Below are positions 42,647 to 52,341 of a stretch of 64,000 bases of DNA, one piece after another. Within the stretch, counting starts at the first letter, position 1. Each line of letters starts with the position of its first letter. Made by a program: the position numbers and the translations under genes. Source of the DNA: Clostridia bacterium (GTDB lineage Bacteria; Bacillota; Clostridia; Peptostreptococcales; Anaerovoracaceae); contig CABJAP010000001.1 of assembly GCA_902363595.1 (NCBI GenBank), forward strand, positions 372,001-436,000, given 5' to 3'. The notes under the pieces were generated by a model. That model saw only the letters and a program-made list of their open reading frames with translations. It made no database searches and was not told the origin of the DNA.

Positions 42647-45253
42647 ATGGCACTGTCACCAATGATGCAGCAATATATAAAAATCAAGCAAGACTATGAG
42701 GATTGTATCCTCTTTTTCAGGTTGGGTGACTTTTATGAAATGTTTTATGAGGATGCAAAGACTGCTTCCAGAGAATTGGAGCTGACCCTGACCGGAAAAA
42801 ACTGCGGACAGGAGGAGCGTGCTCCCATGTGCGGCGTACCTTTTCATTCTGCGGATACATATATTGCCCGTCTGGTGGAAAAGGGATATAAAGTGGCCAT
42901 CTGCGAGCAGACGGAGGATCCGTCGCAGGCGAAGGGAATTGTAAAACGGGAAGTCATCCGCATCGTTACACCCGGAACGGTCATCAGCCAGACCATGCTC
43001 AAGGAAACGGAGAACAATTATATTGCCTCCGTTTTCAACATGGGAGAAAAGACAGGCCTGGCCTATTGCGATGTTTCCACAGGAGAAATCTACGGGACCG
43101 AGCTTCCCCGCGACAACGCCTTTGAAACGCTGCTCAACGAATTGGTAAAAATTCGCGCCAGAGAGATCTTGATCAACGAGGATCATCTTCTGGATCTGGA
43201 TGAAATGAAGCTGGTCACAGAAGCGTACTTCAATCCTTTGGGAAATGATTATTACAACGATCGGGCGGTTTCTGACGCGGTTCTCCGCCAGTTCAAGGTG
43301 AAAGCCCTGTTAGGGCTGGGGCTGGAGGAAAACACGGCTGTGGTCCGGGCTCTGGGCGCCATGCTGCTCTACCTCCACGAGACACAGAAAAACAGCCTTG
43401 AGCATATTTCCTGGCTTCATTTATATGAAATGGGCACCCATATGTGCCTGGACAAGGCGACCATTAAAAATCTGGAGCTGACCGAAACCCTTTTTGAAAA
43501 GAAGATTCAAGGCTCCCTGCTGGGCGTGCTGGATAAGACCAGCACTGCCATGGGCTCCCGCAAATTGAAGCAATGGATCAAAGAACCCCTCAACAACGCC
43601 CATGACATCAACCTGCGGCTGGAAGCGGTGGAGGTTCTCACCGATGATCTTCTTATGCGCAACAATATCCGGGAAAGCCTGAAACAAATTTATGACTTTG
43701 AACGGCTGGCCGGTCGGATCGCTTGCGGCAGCGCTAACGGAAAAGATTTGATCGCTCTGCGGAATTCCTGTTTTGTGCTTCCGGACATAAAGAATGATTT
43801 ATCAGGGTGTGGCAGCCGGCTTCTTTCGGAGCTGGAACAAGAGATCGATGATTTAAAACCGGTATACGCCTTGATTGATCGAGCGATTGTTGAGGAACCG
43901 CCCTTTGCCATTAAAGAAGGGGGCATGATCAAAGAAGGATATTCCAAGGAGCTGGATGAGCTGAAATTCTCCATCAAAGATGCGCAGAACTGGATTGCAC
44001 AGCTGGAGAGTACTGAACGGGAGCGGACAGGCATTAAAAACTTGAAGGTGGGATTTAACAAAGTCTTTGGTTATTTTTTGGAAGTGACCAAATCCTATTA
44101 TGAGATGATCCCCGATAACTATGTGCGCAAACAGACTCTGGCCAATTGTGAACGGTTTATCACGCCTGAACTGAAAGAGATGGAAAGCCTGGTTCTCAAT
44201 GCTGAAGTGAAGATCAACCAGATGGAATACGAACTCTTCACCCAGGTGCGCGGCAAAATTCAAAGACATATCCGCCAGATTCAAAAAACTTCGGCAGCCG
44301 TTTCCAGCCTGGATGTTTTAACAGCCTTCTCTTTGGTTGGCCAGCAGAATAACTATATTCGGCCGGTTGTGGATGAATCGGACACGATTGAAATTGAAAA
44401 GGGACGTCATCCTGTGATCGAACAGACGATTCGCGATGGAATCTTTGTCAGCAATGACACCTATCTGGACAGAGACAGAGACAGCCTGCTTTTGATCACC
44501 GGGCCCAATATGGCTGGTAAATCCACTTATATGCGCCAAACCGCGTTGATTGTACTGTTGGCACAGTCAGGCTGCTTCGTGCCGGCAGACAGCGCACATA
44601 TCGGCATTGTGGATCGGATTTTTACCAGAATTGGAGCTTCCGACAATCTTGCCCAAGGACAGAGTACCTTTTTCGTTGAAATGAGCGAACTGGCATACAT
44701 ACTCAATTCTGCAACGGAAAAAAGCTTGATTATTCTTGATGAAATCGGCCGGGGAACCAGCACATACGACGGATTATCCATCGCCTGGGCCGCAGCTGAA
44801 TACCTGTGCAAAACCAAACGCCAGGTGCGGACGCTGTTCGCTACCCATTATCACGAAATGACGACTCTGGAGGGGTATATGAAAGGTCTGCGCAATCTCA
44901 ATGTGGATGTAGCTGAAGAAAACGGCAATGTAGTTTTCTTGCATAAGATCATCGAAGGCAGCGCCAGCAGGAGCTATGGGATCCAGGTGGCAAAACTGGC
45001 CGGTGTGCCGTCTTTGCTCCTTGAGCGGGCGGCGGATAAATTGAAAGAACTAGAGGAAGGACGTCCGATATCGGAGAACTCTTCTGGAGCTGAAGAGCCG
45101 TCTGTCATGGCAGAGGAAGAGCAGCAGATTTCCTTTTTCGGTTTTGCTCCAAACCCGGTGGTCGAACGGTTAAAAAGCCTGGATTTGATGAATCTGACTC
45201 CATCGGAAGCATTTAAAATTTTGGAACAATTGAAAGAGGCAGCAGAGGGATAA
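42647..45253 (+). CDS. mutS: DNA mismatch repair protein MutS
   Basis: An 868-residue mismatch sensor. The mismatch-reading Phe-x-Glu motif is in RLGDFYEMFYEDA near residue 26, with connector, lever and clamp domains following. The ATPase domain has Walker A GPNMAGKSTYMRQ near 618 and Walker B IILDEIGRGTSTYDG near 694. The C-terminal end has the short helical region LTPSEAFKILEQLK. Length is normal for MutS1. It heads the mutS-miniprotein-mutL-miaA cluster. Confidence 0.97.
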   Translation: MALSPMMQQYIKIKQDYEDCILFFRLGDFYEMFYEDAKTASRELELTLTGKNCGQEERAPMCGVPFHSADTYIARLVEKGYKVAICEQTEDPSQAKGIVKREVIRIVTPGTVISQTMLKETENNYIASVFNMGEKTGLAYCDVSTGEIYGTELPRDNAFETLLNELVKIRAREILINEDHLLDLDEMKLVTEAYFNPLGNDYYNDRAVSDAVLRQFKVKALLGLGLEENTAVVRALGAMLLYLHETQKNSLEHISWLHLYEMGTHMCLDKATIKNLELTETLFEKKIQGSLLGVLDKTSTAMGSRKLKQWIKEPLNNAHDINLRLEAVEVLTDDLLMRNNIRESLKQIYDFERLAGRIACGSANGKDLIALRNSCFVLPDIKNDLSGCGSRLLSELEQEIDDLKPVYALIDRAIVEEPPFAIKEGGMIKEGYSKELDELKFSIKDAQNWIAQLESTERERTGIKNLKVGFNKVFGYFLEVTKSYYEMIPDNYVRKQTLANCERFITPELKEMESLVLNAEVKINQMEYELFTQVRGKIQRHIRQIQKTSAAVSSLDVLTAFSLVGQQNNYIRPVVDESDTIEIEKGRHPVIEQTIRDGIFVSNDTYLDRDRDSLLLITGPNMAGKSTYMRQTALIVLLAQSGCFVPADSAHIGIVDRIFTRIGASDNLAQGQSTFFVEMSELAYILNSATEKSLIILDEIGRGTSTYDGLSIAWAAAEYLCKTKRQVRTLFATHYHEMTTLEGYMKGLRNLNVDVAEENGNVVFLHKIIEGSASRSYGIQVAKLAGVPSLLLERAADKLKELEEGRPISENSSGAEEPSVMAEEEQQISFFGFAPNPVVERLKSLDLMNLTPSEAFKILEQLKEAAEG

Positions 45254-45263
45254 GGAGGAAATT

Positions 45264-45434
45264 TTGAAATATTTGATTATTTTAGTACCAATCGTACTGC
45301 TCATTGCAACCATTTATCTCATCCGTCAGGCCAACGCCAAGAAAGATTATCCAAAGTCAGCGGCTATGAAAAAATGGATCGGAAGTGAAGTGGTATTACT
45401 GGTCATTTGTATTGCCATTGTATGTACCTTATAG
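45264..45434 (+). CDS. Small membrane protein, 56 aa, between mutS and mutL
   Basis: An open frame starting with TTG at 45264, preceded by AAGGAGGAAATT, ending TAG at 45432-45434. It encodes 56 residues: one membrane helix at the start (LIILVPIVLLIATIYLI), a lysine-rich loop (RQANAKKDYPKSAAMKKW), and a second helix (VVLLVICIAIVCTL). The strong ribosome site, fit between mutS (10 bases) and mutL (9 bases), and balanced two-helix design argue that it is a real gene. No function recognised. Confidence 0.7.
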   Translation: MKYLIILVPIVLLIATIYLIRQANAKKDYPKSAAMKKWIGSEVVLLVICIAIVCTL

Positions 45435-45443
45435 GAGACAGCC

Positions 45444-47309
45444 ATGATTCGGATTTTAGAAAAAGAGGTTGCAGATAAAATCGCAGCCGGGGAGGTGGTG
45501 GACCGACCCCTATCCATTGTTAAAGAGTTGGTGGAAAACTCCATCGATGCCGGAGCATCGGCGATCACAGTAGAAATTAAAAAGGGCGGCAAAGCTTATA
45601 TCCGGGTTACGGACAACGGGTGCGGGATCGAGGCTGATCAAGTGGAAACAGCGTTTTTGCGCCATGCAACCAGCAAAATCTCTCAAGCGAAAGATCTGGA
45701 GACAATTGAAACATTGGGTTTTCGGGGAGAAGCTCTGGCCAGTATTGCTGCTGTCTCTCGGACTGAAATCATAACCAAGACAGCAAATGCGCCGGCAGGG
45801 GTAAGGCTGGCGGTTGAAGGCAGCAGGCCGGCTGAAAAGGAGATGACCGGGTGTCCCAATGGAACTACGGTTGTTGTCCGAGATTTGTTCTACAACACTC
45901 CGGCCAGACAGAAATTCATGAAATCCGACGCATCGGAAAGCAGCTTGATTATAGAGTTCATCTCTCAGATTGCGCTTGCTTACGCCAATGTGAAGATTCG
46001 TCTTGTCAATAATGGAAGTCTGCTTTTTACCACACCGGGAAAAGGGGACCGCTATCAAAATATCCTCACGGTTTACAGCCGGGAAATCGGCGATGAGCTG
46101 ATTCCAGTGCAGGGGCAGCAAGGTAACCTTTCCCTGGAGGGATACATATCAGGACCAGGGCTTTCTCATGCCACACGAAAACATCAGATTTTTTTTATCA
46201 ATGGCAGAGTTGTAAACAGCAAAATTCTGCAAAAAGGTATCAGCCAGGCATATTCGGATAAACTCTTTGAAGGAAGATTTCCGGCAGCTTACTTGTTTCT
46301 GCAGGCAGCTCCTCAGACATTGGATGTGAATATCCATCCCAATAAGCGGGAGGTGCGTTTTGACAATGAGGCTATAGTTACAGAATTTGTCCGCCAGATT
46401 CTTCGGCAGGCACTCCTTTCCAAAGAATCCATACCAGCTGTAACAGAAAAGGATGTTTTTCGTAAAGAGCGAAGCGAGGAGTACAAGGCTGCGGCGAAAA
46501 AAACGGATTTTCGCAAAGCTGCTCCTGTTCCGCCGCCTGAAGAAGAACAAGTTGATATAAAAAAATTATTGTCAACCATACGCCAGGAGGAAGAAAAAAA
46601 GGAGCCGTCCATTAAAGAGGAAGCTGCTTCCTATCATGCGGATCCCGGACCGGCGGCAGCATCGGTTTCAGCCGAAGGAAAAAAAGCGGATCCGCTCGTG
46701 CAGATAAAAAAGCCTCAGACACCGGCGCCGTTTGATTTCGATGACCTGACCATCACCGGTTCCATCTTTGGCACTTATATTACTGCCATTGATGAAACTT
46801 GCTTTTATCTCATCGATCAGCATGCGGCCCACGAGCGGGTTTTCTTTGAAAAACTGATGGACCAATACCGAAGCTCCGAAAAACACAGCCAGCCCATTAT
46901 GATCCCCATTATGCTCAATGTTTCTTATCCTGCTGCAGAGGAGCATGAAGAATGGATGGAGCCCCTCAGGCAGATGGGTTTTTCAGTGGAAGGGTTCGGG
47001 CCCAAGACCTACATTGTGAAAGAAATTCCCATGTTCATGGGCCTGGATGAAGCGGAACGTTTTCTCAACGATTTTGTAGACAGCGCTTCCGCGGGCATCA
47101 AGATGGATCACGCGCCTGCCATTGAAAAATTAACCATGCGCTCCTGCAAAAGCGCGGTAAAAGCCCACGATTACTTAAAAGATAGCGAGATCGACCAACT
47201 GATGGCTGATTTGAAAAAGTGCGAGAATCCATTTTCCTGCCCCCATGGCAGACCGACCTTCATAAAAATGACCCAATATGAGATTGAAAAAATGTTTAAA
47301 AGAGTTTGA
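45444..47309 (+). CDS. mutL: DNA mismatch repair protein MutL
   Basis: A 621-residue repair protein. The GHKL ATPase domain has LEKEVADKIAAGEVVDRP at the start, VTDNGCGIEADQ near 55, ATSKIS near 75 and GFRGEALASI near 93. A poorly conserved, charged linker covers about residues 335-420. The C-terminal domain contains DQHAAHERVFFE near 454 (the DQHAxxExxxxE endonuclease motif), SCKSAVKA near 567 and CPHGRPTF near 598, so it should be a nicking MutL as in organisms without MutH. AGGAGA precedes the start. Confidence 0.97.
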   Translation: MIRILEKEVADKIAAGEVVDRPLSIVKELVENSIDAGASAITVEIKKGGKAYIRVTDNGCGIEADQVETAFLRHATSKISQAKDLETIETLGFRGEALASIAAVSRTEIITKTANAPAGVRLAVEGSRPAEKEMTGCPNGTTVVVRDLFYNTPARQKFMKSDASESSLIIEFISQIALAYANVKIRLVNNGSLLFTTPGKGDRYQNILTVYSREIGDELIPVQGQQGNLSLEGYISGPGLSHATRKHQIFFINGRVVNSKILQKGISQAYSDKLFEGRFPAAYLFLQAAPQTLDVNIHPNKREVRFDNEAIVTEFVRQILRQALLSKESIPAVTEKDVFRKERSEEYKAAAKKTDFRKAAPVPPPEEEQVDIKKLLSTIRQEEEKKEPSIKEEAASYHADPGPAAASVSAEGKKADPLVQIKKPQTPAPFDFDDLTITGSIFGTYITAIDETCFYLIDQHAAHERVFFEKLMDQYRSSEKHSQPIMIPIMLNVSYPAAEEHEEWMEPLRQMGFSVEGFGPKTYIVKEIPMFMGLDEAERFLNDFVDSASAGIKMDHAPAIEKLTMRSCKSAVKAHDYLKDSEIDQLMADLKKCENPFSCPHGRPTFIKMTQYEIEKMFKRV

Positions 47310-47310
47310 T

Positions 47311-48240
47311 ATGAAAAAAATATTAGTCGTTGCCGGACCCACGGCCGTAGGAAAAACTGAATACGCTCTGAAACTGGCTCAGCGGCTGGACGGGGAAATT
47401 GTTTCCTGCGACTCCATGCAGCTTTATAAATACATGGATATCGGCAGCGCCAAGCCGACGAAGGAAGAACGCGCTCTGGTAAAGCATTACCTGGTAGATG
47501 AAATCGATCCCAGGGAGCCTTTTTCGGCAGCTGAATATCAGAAAAGGGCTAAAGCCGCCATCGCCGAAATCCATGACAAGGGAAAACTTCCCATCATTTC
47601 CGGCGGTACCGGGCTCTATCTCAACTCGCTGCTCTACGAAATGGATTTCAGCGCGCCGCCCAGAAGGGACGGTTATCGGGAAAAACTGGAGCAGCTGGCC
47701 CATGAACAGGGAAAAGAGGCCGTATATCGTCTCCTTGCGGAAAAAGATCCAGATGCGGCAGCACGGATCCATCCCAACAACACAAAAAAAATCATCCGTG
47801 CGCTGGAAGCCGTGGAGACAACCGGTCAGGGAATCCCGGCCTTCACTCAGGTCCGCACCCCGGTCAGCGGCTATAAGCCTTGCCTCCTCGGCCTTACCAG
47901 GGATCGGCAGGAGCTTTATGACCGCATCAATGCCCGGGTAGAGATCCTTATGAAGCAGGGCCTCCTGGAAGAAGTCAAGGGACTGCTCGGGATGGGACTA
48001 TCCGAGGACGATATTTCCATGAAAGGAATCGGCTATAAAGAATTGATCTATCATTTGCACGGCAAATACGATCTTGATACGGCTGTGAAGAAAATACAGC
48101 AAAACACTCGAAATTACGCAAAAAGACAGTTAACTTGGTTCCGCAGATATGATAAAATTAAGTGGTTTGAGCTTTCTATGTATGAAAGCAGTGAAAAGGC
48201 ATTAAAGGATATGATTTTATGGGTGGACAAAAACAAATAA
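47311..48240 (+). CDS. miaA: tRNA dimethylallyltransferase
   Basis: A 309-residue enzyme that adds dimethylallyl to A37 of tRNAs reading UNN codons, using the isoprenoid made by the pathway encoded nearby. It has the P-loop VAGPTAVGKTEYA near residue 6, SCDSMQLYKYMDIGSAKPT near 35, GGTGLYLNSLLY near 100 and KGIGYKELIYHL near 236. ATG 47311 lies one base after the mutL stop. mutS-mutL-miaA order is usual. Its last 22 bases overlap the recombinase frame. Confidence 0.97.
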   Translation: MKKILVVAGPTAVGKTEYALKLAQRLDGEIVSCDSMQLYKYMDIGSAKPTKEERALVKHYLVDEIDPREPFSAAEYQKRAKAAIAEIHDKGKLPIISGGTGLYLNSLLYEMDFSAPPRRDGYREKLEQLAHEQGKEAVYRLLAEKDPDAAARIHPNNTKKIIRALEAVETTGQGIPAFTQVRTPVSGYKPCLLGLTRDRQELYDRINARVEILMKQGLLEEVKGLLGMGLSEDDISMKGIGYKELIYHLHGKYDLDTAVKKIQQNTRNYAKRQLTWFRRYDKIKWFELSMYESSEKALKDMILWVDKNK

Positions 48241-49361
48241 AGGTTCATAATAAGAGTAGTAAGCCGGATAATATCGTCATGAAGGAACATGAGATCATCC
48301 ACCAGTGCGAAGAGATCGAACATGAGCTTCCTCGGTTCCTCCGGGGATTTTTCGCATACCTTCGCGGCAATGTGCTTCCTATGACTAGGCTGGCTTACCT
48401 CCATGACATCAAATTTTTCTGTGAGTATCTCATAAAAGAAACGGCTCTTTCCGAGGCTCCATGTCCAAAAGACATCACCTTATCGGAGTTTGACGAGATC
48501 CGGGCGGTGGATGTGAACGCATTTATCGACTATTGCAGAAGGTACAAAGTCGAAACGAAGGGTTCGATTGTCGTCTATGAAAACAACAATAAGACCCTGG
48601 CCAGAAAAAAATCTTCTGTTTCGGTCATGTTCAAACAGCTCTATCGAGACGAGCTGCTGAAAAAAAACATTACCGATGGATTTGATCCCATTCGTGTTCC
48701 AAAAGCGACAGAACGGGAGATTAAAGCTCTTCAGGACGACGAGGTGATGATTATGCTGGATGCGGTGGCTGCGGGCAGCCATCTGACAAAGAAGGAACGG
48801 CAGTTTTGGGAAAAAACAAAAAAACGGGACAAAGCGATCCTGCTGTTATTTCTGACTTACGGTCTCAGGCTTTCTGAGCTTCAGCAGCTCAATGTGTCCT
48901 CCTTTAACTTTTCCAGAGGAGAATTCACGATCTACCGAAAGCGGGGAAAAGAATCCAATATGCCCCTGAATCAATCGGTAACCCTGGCGGTCAGAGACTA
49001 CATAGAGGATGAACGGGCCGACGATTCCAAGCTGGAAGAAATCCATAAGGATGCGCTGTTTCTTTCTCTCCAAGGCAAGAGAATGACAGAACGGCAAATC
49101 CGGGAACTGGTGAAAAAATATACGTCCATTGGACTTGCTACATCCCGAAAATCCGGTTACAGTCCCCATAAACTAAGAGCTACCGCAGCTACCAGTCTGA
49201 TCGGGCGCGGCAACTCCATCTTTGATGTTCAAGCTCTGATGGATCATGAACAGGTGACAACCACTCAGCTTTATGCTGCACATAAGATGAATGTCAAGCG
49301 GGAGCTGGTGAAAGATATGGAATGGGAGCTGGAACGAACTGAGGGTAAGAAGAAAAAATGA
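48219..49361 (+). CDS. Tyrosine recombinase/integrase (XerC/D-like)
   Basis: A 380-residue site-specific recombinase. A SAM-like core-binding domain covers about residues 35-150. The catalytic domain has Arg in YGLRLSELQQL near 216, Lys in the KRGKE beta-hairpin near 243, HxxR in SPHKLRATAAT near 318, His in MDHEQVTTTQ near 343 and the nucleophile in TQLYAAH near 352. All six catalytic positions are present. ATG 48219 has AAAGGA upstream and overlaps miaA by 22 bases; ATG 48279 is an alternative. No phage genes, transposase or att repeats are seen around it. It could be a host Xer-type enzyme or a remnant of an inserted element. Confidence 0.9.
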   Translation: MGGQKQIKVHNKSSKPDNIVMKEHEIIHQCEEIEHELPRFLRGFFAYLRGNVLPMTRLAYLHDIKFFCEYLIKETALSEAPCPKDITLSEFDEIRAVDVNAFIDYCRRYKVETKGSIVVYENNNKTLARKKSSVSVMFKQLYRDELLKKNITDGFDPIRVPKATEREIKALQDDEVMIMLDAVAAGSHLTKKERQFWEKTKKRDKAILLLFLTYGLRLSELQQLNVSSFNFSRGEFTIYRKRGKESNMPLNQSVTLAVRDYIEDERADDSKLEEIHKDALFLSLQGKRMTERQIRELVKKYTSIGLATSRKSGYSPHKLRATAATSLIGRGNSIFDVQALMDHEQVTTTQLYAAHKMNVKRELVKDMEWELERTEGKKKK

Positions 49362-49419
49362 TCACAGAAATAACAAAGATACAGTGTATGGTGGTTCTAG
49401 AAAGGAAAGAAAAAAGGAA

Positions 49420-50973
49420 ATGAAGAAGAAGGCCTTTATCTGCACGTGTGCAGCATCTTTATTAATATGCAATTGTGTGACTGCGGCTCCTGTCTTTGCA
49501 GCCGACTATTCATTTATACAAAAAGTTGAAAATCTTCAATATGACGCTGAGTTTCAAGCAGAACTCGCTGAAGAAGAGGCAATTAAAGCAGGCAAGGCCG
49601 ATACCAGCTGGTTTGATCCGGATGATCCCAAGGAAGTGTATGAGATTACGACTGAGCAGCAGCTCTTCGGTCTGGCTAAATTGGTCCGCACTAGGAAAAT
49701 CGAATGGAAAGTCAATGAGGTCTATACTTTTAAAGGGGTTACCTTTAAATTGATGAATGATATCGCCCTGACCAAAAACTGGATACCTATTGGAAACTCT
49801 GAGGTACACTTGTTTGAAGGCGTGTTTGACGGGAATGGACATACGATCTCCGGAATAAAGATCAATGGCTCTCAAGAAGACAATCAAGGTTTTTTCGGTT
49901 ATTTGGCAGGAACCGTGAACAACTTGAATTTATCCGGCAGCATCAATACTTACGGCAGCAATATCGGCGGTATGGCCGGCACGATGACCTCGTCGGCAGT
50001 CGTTGAAAACTGTACCGTAAACATAGAAGTCTCTGGGACAGATAAAATTGGCGGGGTAGTCGGCGAAAGCAATTCTGGTCAGGTGATCAATTGTCATAAC
50101 CAGGGCAGCGTCAAAGGAAATGTCAAGGTTGGCGGCGTGGTCGGCGAAAACTGGAATGGACGTATTGAACAATGTTCCAACGAAGGAACCGTTGTTTCTA
50201 AAGGAAAGGGTGTGGGTACTTATGGTACCGGCGGTATTGCCGGTAGATCGGTAGCCAAATCAGCAATGATCAAGGAGTCCTTCAATCGAGGAAATATTCA
50301 TTCGGGAAATGAATGCGCCGGCGGCGTGGTGGGTTATACCAACGCAGTCGGTTCAACGGTGGAAAGCTGTTATAATACTGGTTCTGTTTCCGGTCCTGAG
50401 GACGGTTCTTACGGTTATGTCGGGGGAGTGGTTGGTAGTATCGGCGAAGATGGAGTAAAACTTCGAAATTCTTATAATGCCGGAACCTTAAAAAATGGTA
50501 AATATATCGGCGGTATACTTGGCAATTACACGGCAGACTATTATAATGATATAGGACGCTCAATCAGCAACAATTATTATCTGAACAACTCGGCAAAGGC
50601 TGCTGTCGGAAAAGACAGGGAGGGGAAAGGGAAGAAACGGTACTCAAAGACGATCGTTCCCATGTCCTCCGGAGATATGAGGAGTACCCATATGGCATCC
50701 GATTTGGGCAATGCCTATCGTCCTGATACCAGCGGTATGTACGGCATGAACAACGGTTATCCGGTTTTTATATGGCAGGAAAATGAAACCATTGACCGGA
50801 ACGCAATATTAAAAAAGATGAGGATCGGTTATAAGGATTCCTTCCAGAAGTTCTTTGAAGAAAATCTTTATGGGACTGCTTCTGGTGAATTTATTATAGA
50901 GATGTTCAACCCCCATGTTTATATTGAAAATATGTTTTCTGAATTAAAAGATAAAGCGGAAGATATGAAATAG
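49420..50973 (+). CDS. Secreted GLUG-repeat protein
   Basis: A 517-residue exported protein. The signal peptide covers residues 1-27 (KKKAFICTCAASLLICNCV then PVFA, cleavage likely before ADYSF). The central 130-440 region has repeated GLUG-type units such as GFFGYLAGTVNNLNLSG, IGGMAGTM, IGGVVGESNSGQVINC, VGGVVGENWNGRIEQCSN, TGGIAGRS, AGGVVGYTN, VGGVVGSIG and IGGILGNYT. There is no LPXTG, SLH or choline-binding anchor. GLUG domains occur in surface and adhesin-like proteins, so a cell-surface role is inferred. ATG 49420 follows AAAAGGAA; the frame from 49384 would spoil the signal peptide. Confidence 0.85.
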   Translation: MKKKAFICTCAASLLICNCVTAAPVFAADYSFIQKVENLQYDAEFQAELAEEEAIKAGKADTSWFDPDDPKEVYEITTEQQLFGLAKLVRTRKIEWKVNEVYTFKGVTFKLMNDIALTKNWIPIGNSEVHLFEGVFDGNGHTISGIKINGSQEDNQGFFGYLAGTVNNLNLSGSINTYGSNIGGMAGTMTSSAVVENCTVNIEVSGTDKIGGVVGESNSGQVINCHNQGSVKGNVKVGGVVGENWNGRIEQCSNEGTVVSKGKGVGTYGTGGIAGRSVAKSAMIKESFNRGNIHSGNECAGGVVGYTNAVGSTVESCYNTGSVSGPEDGSYGYVGGVVGSIGEDGVKLRNSYNAGTLKNGKYIGGILGNYTADYYNDIGRSISNNYYLNNSAKAAVGKDREGKGKKRYSKTIVPMSSGDMRSTHMASDLGNAYRPDTSGMYGMNNGYPVFIWQENETIDRNAILKKMRIGYKDSFQKFFEENLYGTASGEFIIEMFNPHVYIENMFSELKDKAEDMK

Positions 50974-51012
50974 ACTAGATATAAAAATATTATGTAAAGT
51001 GAGAAATGAAAC

Positions 51013-52308
51013 ATGCAGACAAATACTTATCGATTATTATCAAAAGAGTTACAGATTGCCCCTCGCGTTCTGGATCATATTTCAGAGGCCGAGGAAGCGG
51101 TAAAAGGCGAATTTGATCATTTGGACGATATTATGGCATATAACCAGTATAAAGTCCTGACCGCATTTCAAAAGAATCGAATCAGTGACACGCATTTTGC
51201 GTGGAATACTGGATATGGCTACGATGATGTCGGCAGGGACGCTTTGGAGCGAGTTTATGCTGATATTTTTAAAGCGGAAGCAGCATTGGTTCGGCCGATT
51301 ATCGTCAATGGGACGCATGCGTTAACCCTAACGCTGACCGGGATATTGCGACCGGGAGATGAGCTGATCTACTGCACCGGAGCCCCATATGATACGTTGG
51401 AAGAAGTAATTGGAATCCGGGGCGAGGGCAAGGGTTCTCTGAGGGAGTTTGGAGTCAGCTACAAACAAGTAGAGCTCACGCCGGAAGGAAATATCGATTT
51501 GACCGCGCTTAAGAATGCGATTACGGAAAAGACCCGCATGGTAACAGTTCAACGCGCTACCGGATATGGCTGGCGAAAGGCTATTACCATTCCTCAGATT
51601 CGTGAATGGGCGGACTTCGTCCACCAGATCAATCCCAATATTGTGTGCATGGTGGATAACTGTTACGGCGAATTTCTGGATACGGAGGAGCCTACTGAAG
51701 TTGGCGCTGATGTTCTTGCCGGTTCTCTCATCAAGAATCCGGGAGGCGGCCTGGCTTTGACGGGCGGCTATATTGCCGGAAAAAAAGAACTAATCGATCT
51801 GATTTCTTATCGAATGACCTCGCCGGGGATTGGGGGGGAATGCGGCCTCACGTTTGGACAGACCAGGACTATGTTCCAAGGACTGTTTCTTGCACCTAAA
51901 ACAGTAAACGGTGCGGTTAAGGGCGCGGTTTTGTGCGCAAAGGCATTTGAAATGCTGGAATATGATGTCTGTCCGAAGGCAGGGGATACCCGGAGCGATA
52001 TCATTGAAGCAGTCAAGCTTGGGAGTCCGGAAGCGGTGGTTGCTTTTTGTGAAGGAATTCAGGCAGCTGCTCCAATTGATGCTTATGTAAAACCGATTCC
52101 ATGGGATATGCCGGGATATGAGGATCAGGTGGTCATGGCTGCCGGCGCCTTTGTTCAGGGTTCATCCATTGAGCTGAGTGCCGATGCTCCTATCCGCGAG
52201 CCTTACATCGTTTATTTTCAGGGGGGACTCACTTATGAGCATTCCAAATTCGGCGTTATCAAGGCCTTGCAGACCTTGTATGAACAAGGCCTGGTTTCAT
52301 TGGATTAA
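51013..52308 (+). CDS. Methionine gamma-lyase-like / aluminium resistance family protein
   Basis: A 431-residue pyridoxal phosphate-dependent protein of the YnbB/aluminium-resistance family, related to cystathionine gamma-synthase enzymes. FAWNTGYGYDDVGRD near residue 57, RPIIVNGTHALTLTLTG near 95, VDNCYGEFLDTEEPTE near 214 and the Schiff-base region GSLIKNPGGGLALTGGYIAG near 239 are diagnostic. Its substrate is not certain. In Bacillus it follows miaA-hfq; here it follows a recombinase and a GLUG gene instead. Confidence 0.9.
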   Translation: MQTNTYRLLSKELQIAPRVLDHISEAEEAVKGEFDHLDDIMAYNQYKVLTAFQKNRISDTHFAWNTGYGYDDVGRDALERVYADIFKAEAALVRPIIVNGTHALTLTLTGILRPGDELIYCTGAPYDTLEEVIGIRGEGKGSLREFGVSYKQVELTPEGNIDLTALKNAITEKTRMVTVQRATGYGWRKAITIPQIREWADFVHQINPNIVCMVDNCYGEFLDTEEPTEVGADVLAGSLIKNPGGGLALTGGYIAGKKELIDLISYRMTSPGIGGECGLTFGQTRTMFQGLFLAPKTVNGAVKGAVLCAKAFEMLEYDVCPKAGDTRSDIIEAVKLGSPEAVVAFCEGIQAAAPIDAYVKPIPWDMPGYEDQVVMAAGAFVQGSSIELSADAPIREPYIVYFQGGLTYEHSKFGVIKALQTLYEQGLVSLD

Positions 52309-52341
52309 AACAAATGGGTAAAGGGATTACTAGCTAGAGTT

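Noticed and set aside
48219..49361. Prophage or integrative element around the tyrosine recombinase
   Set aside because: No phage, plasmid or transfer genes, no flanking att repeats and no tRNA insertion are visible; the neighbours are housekeeping genes.
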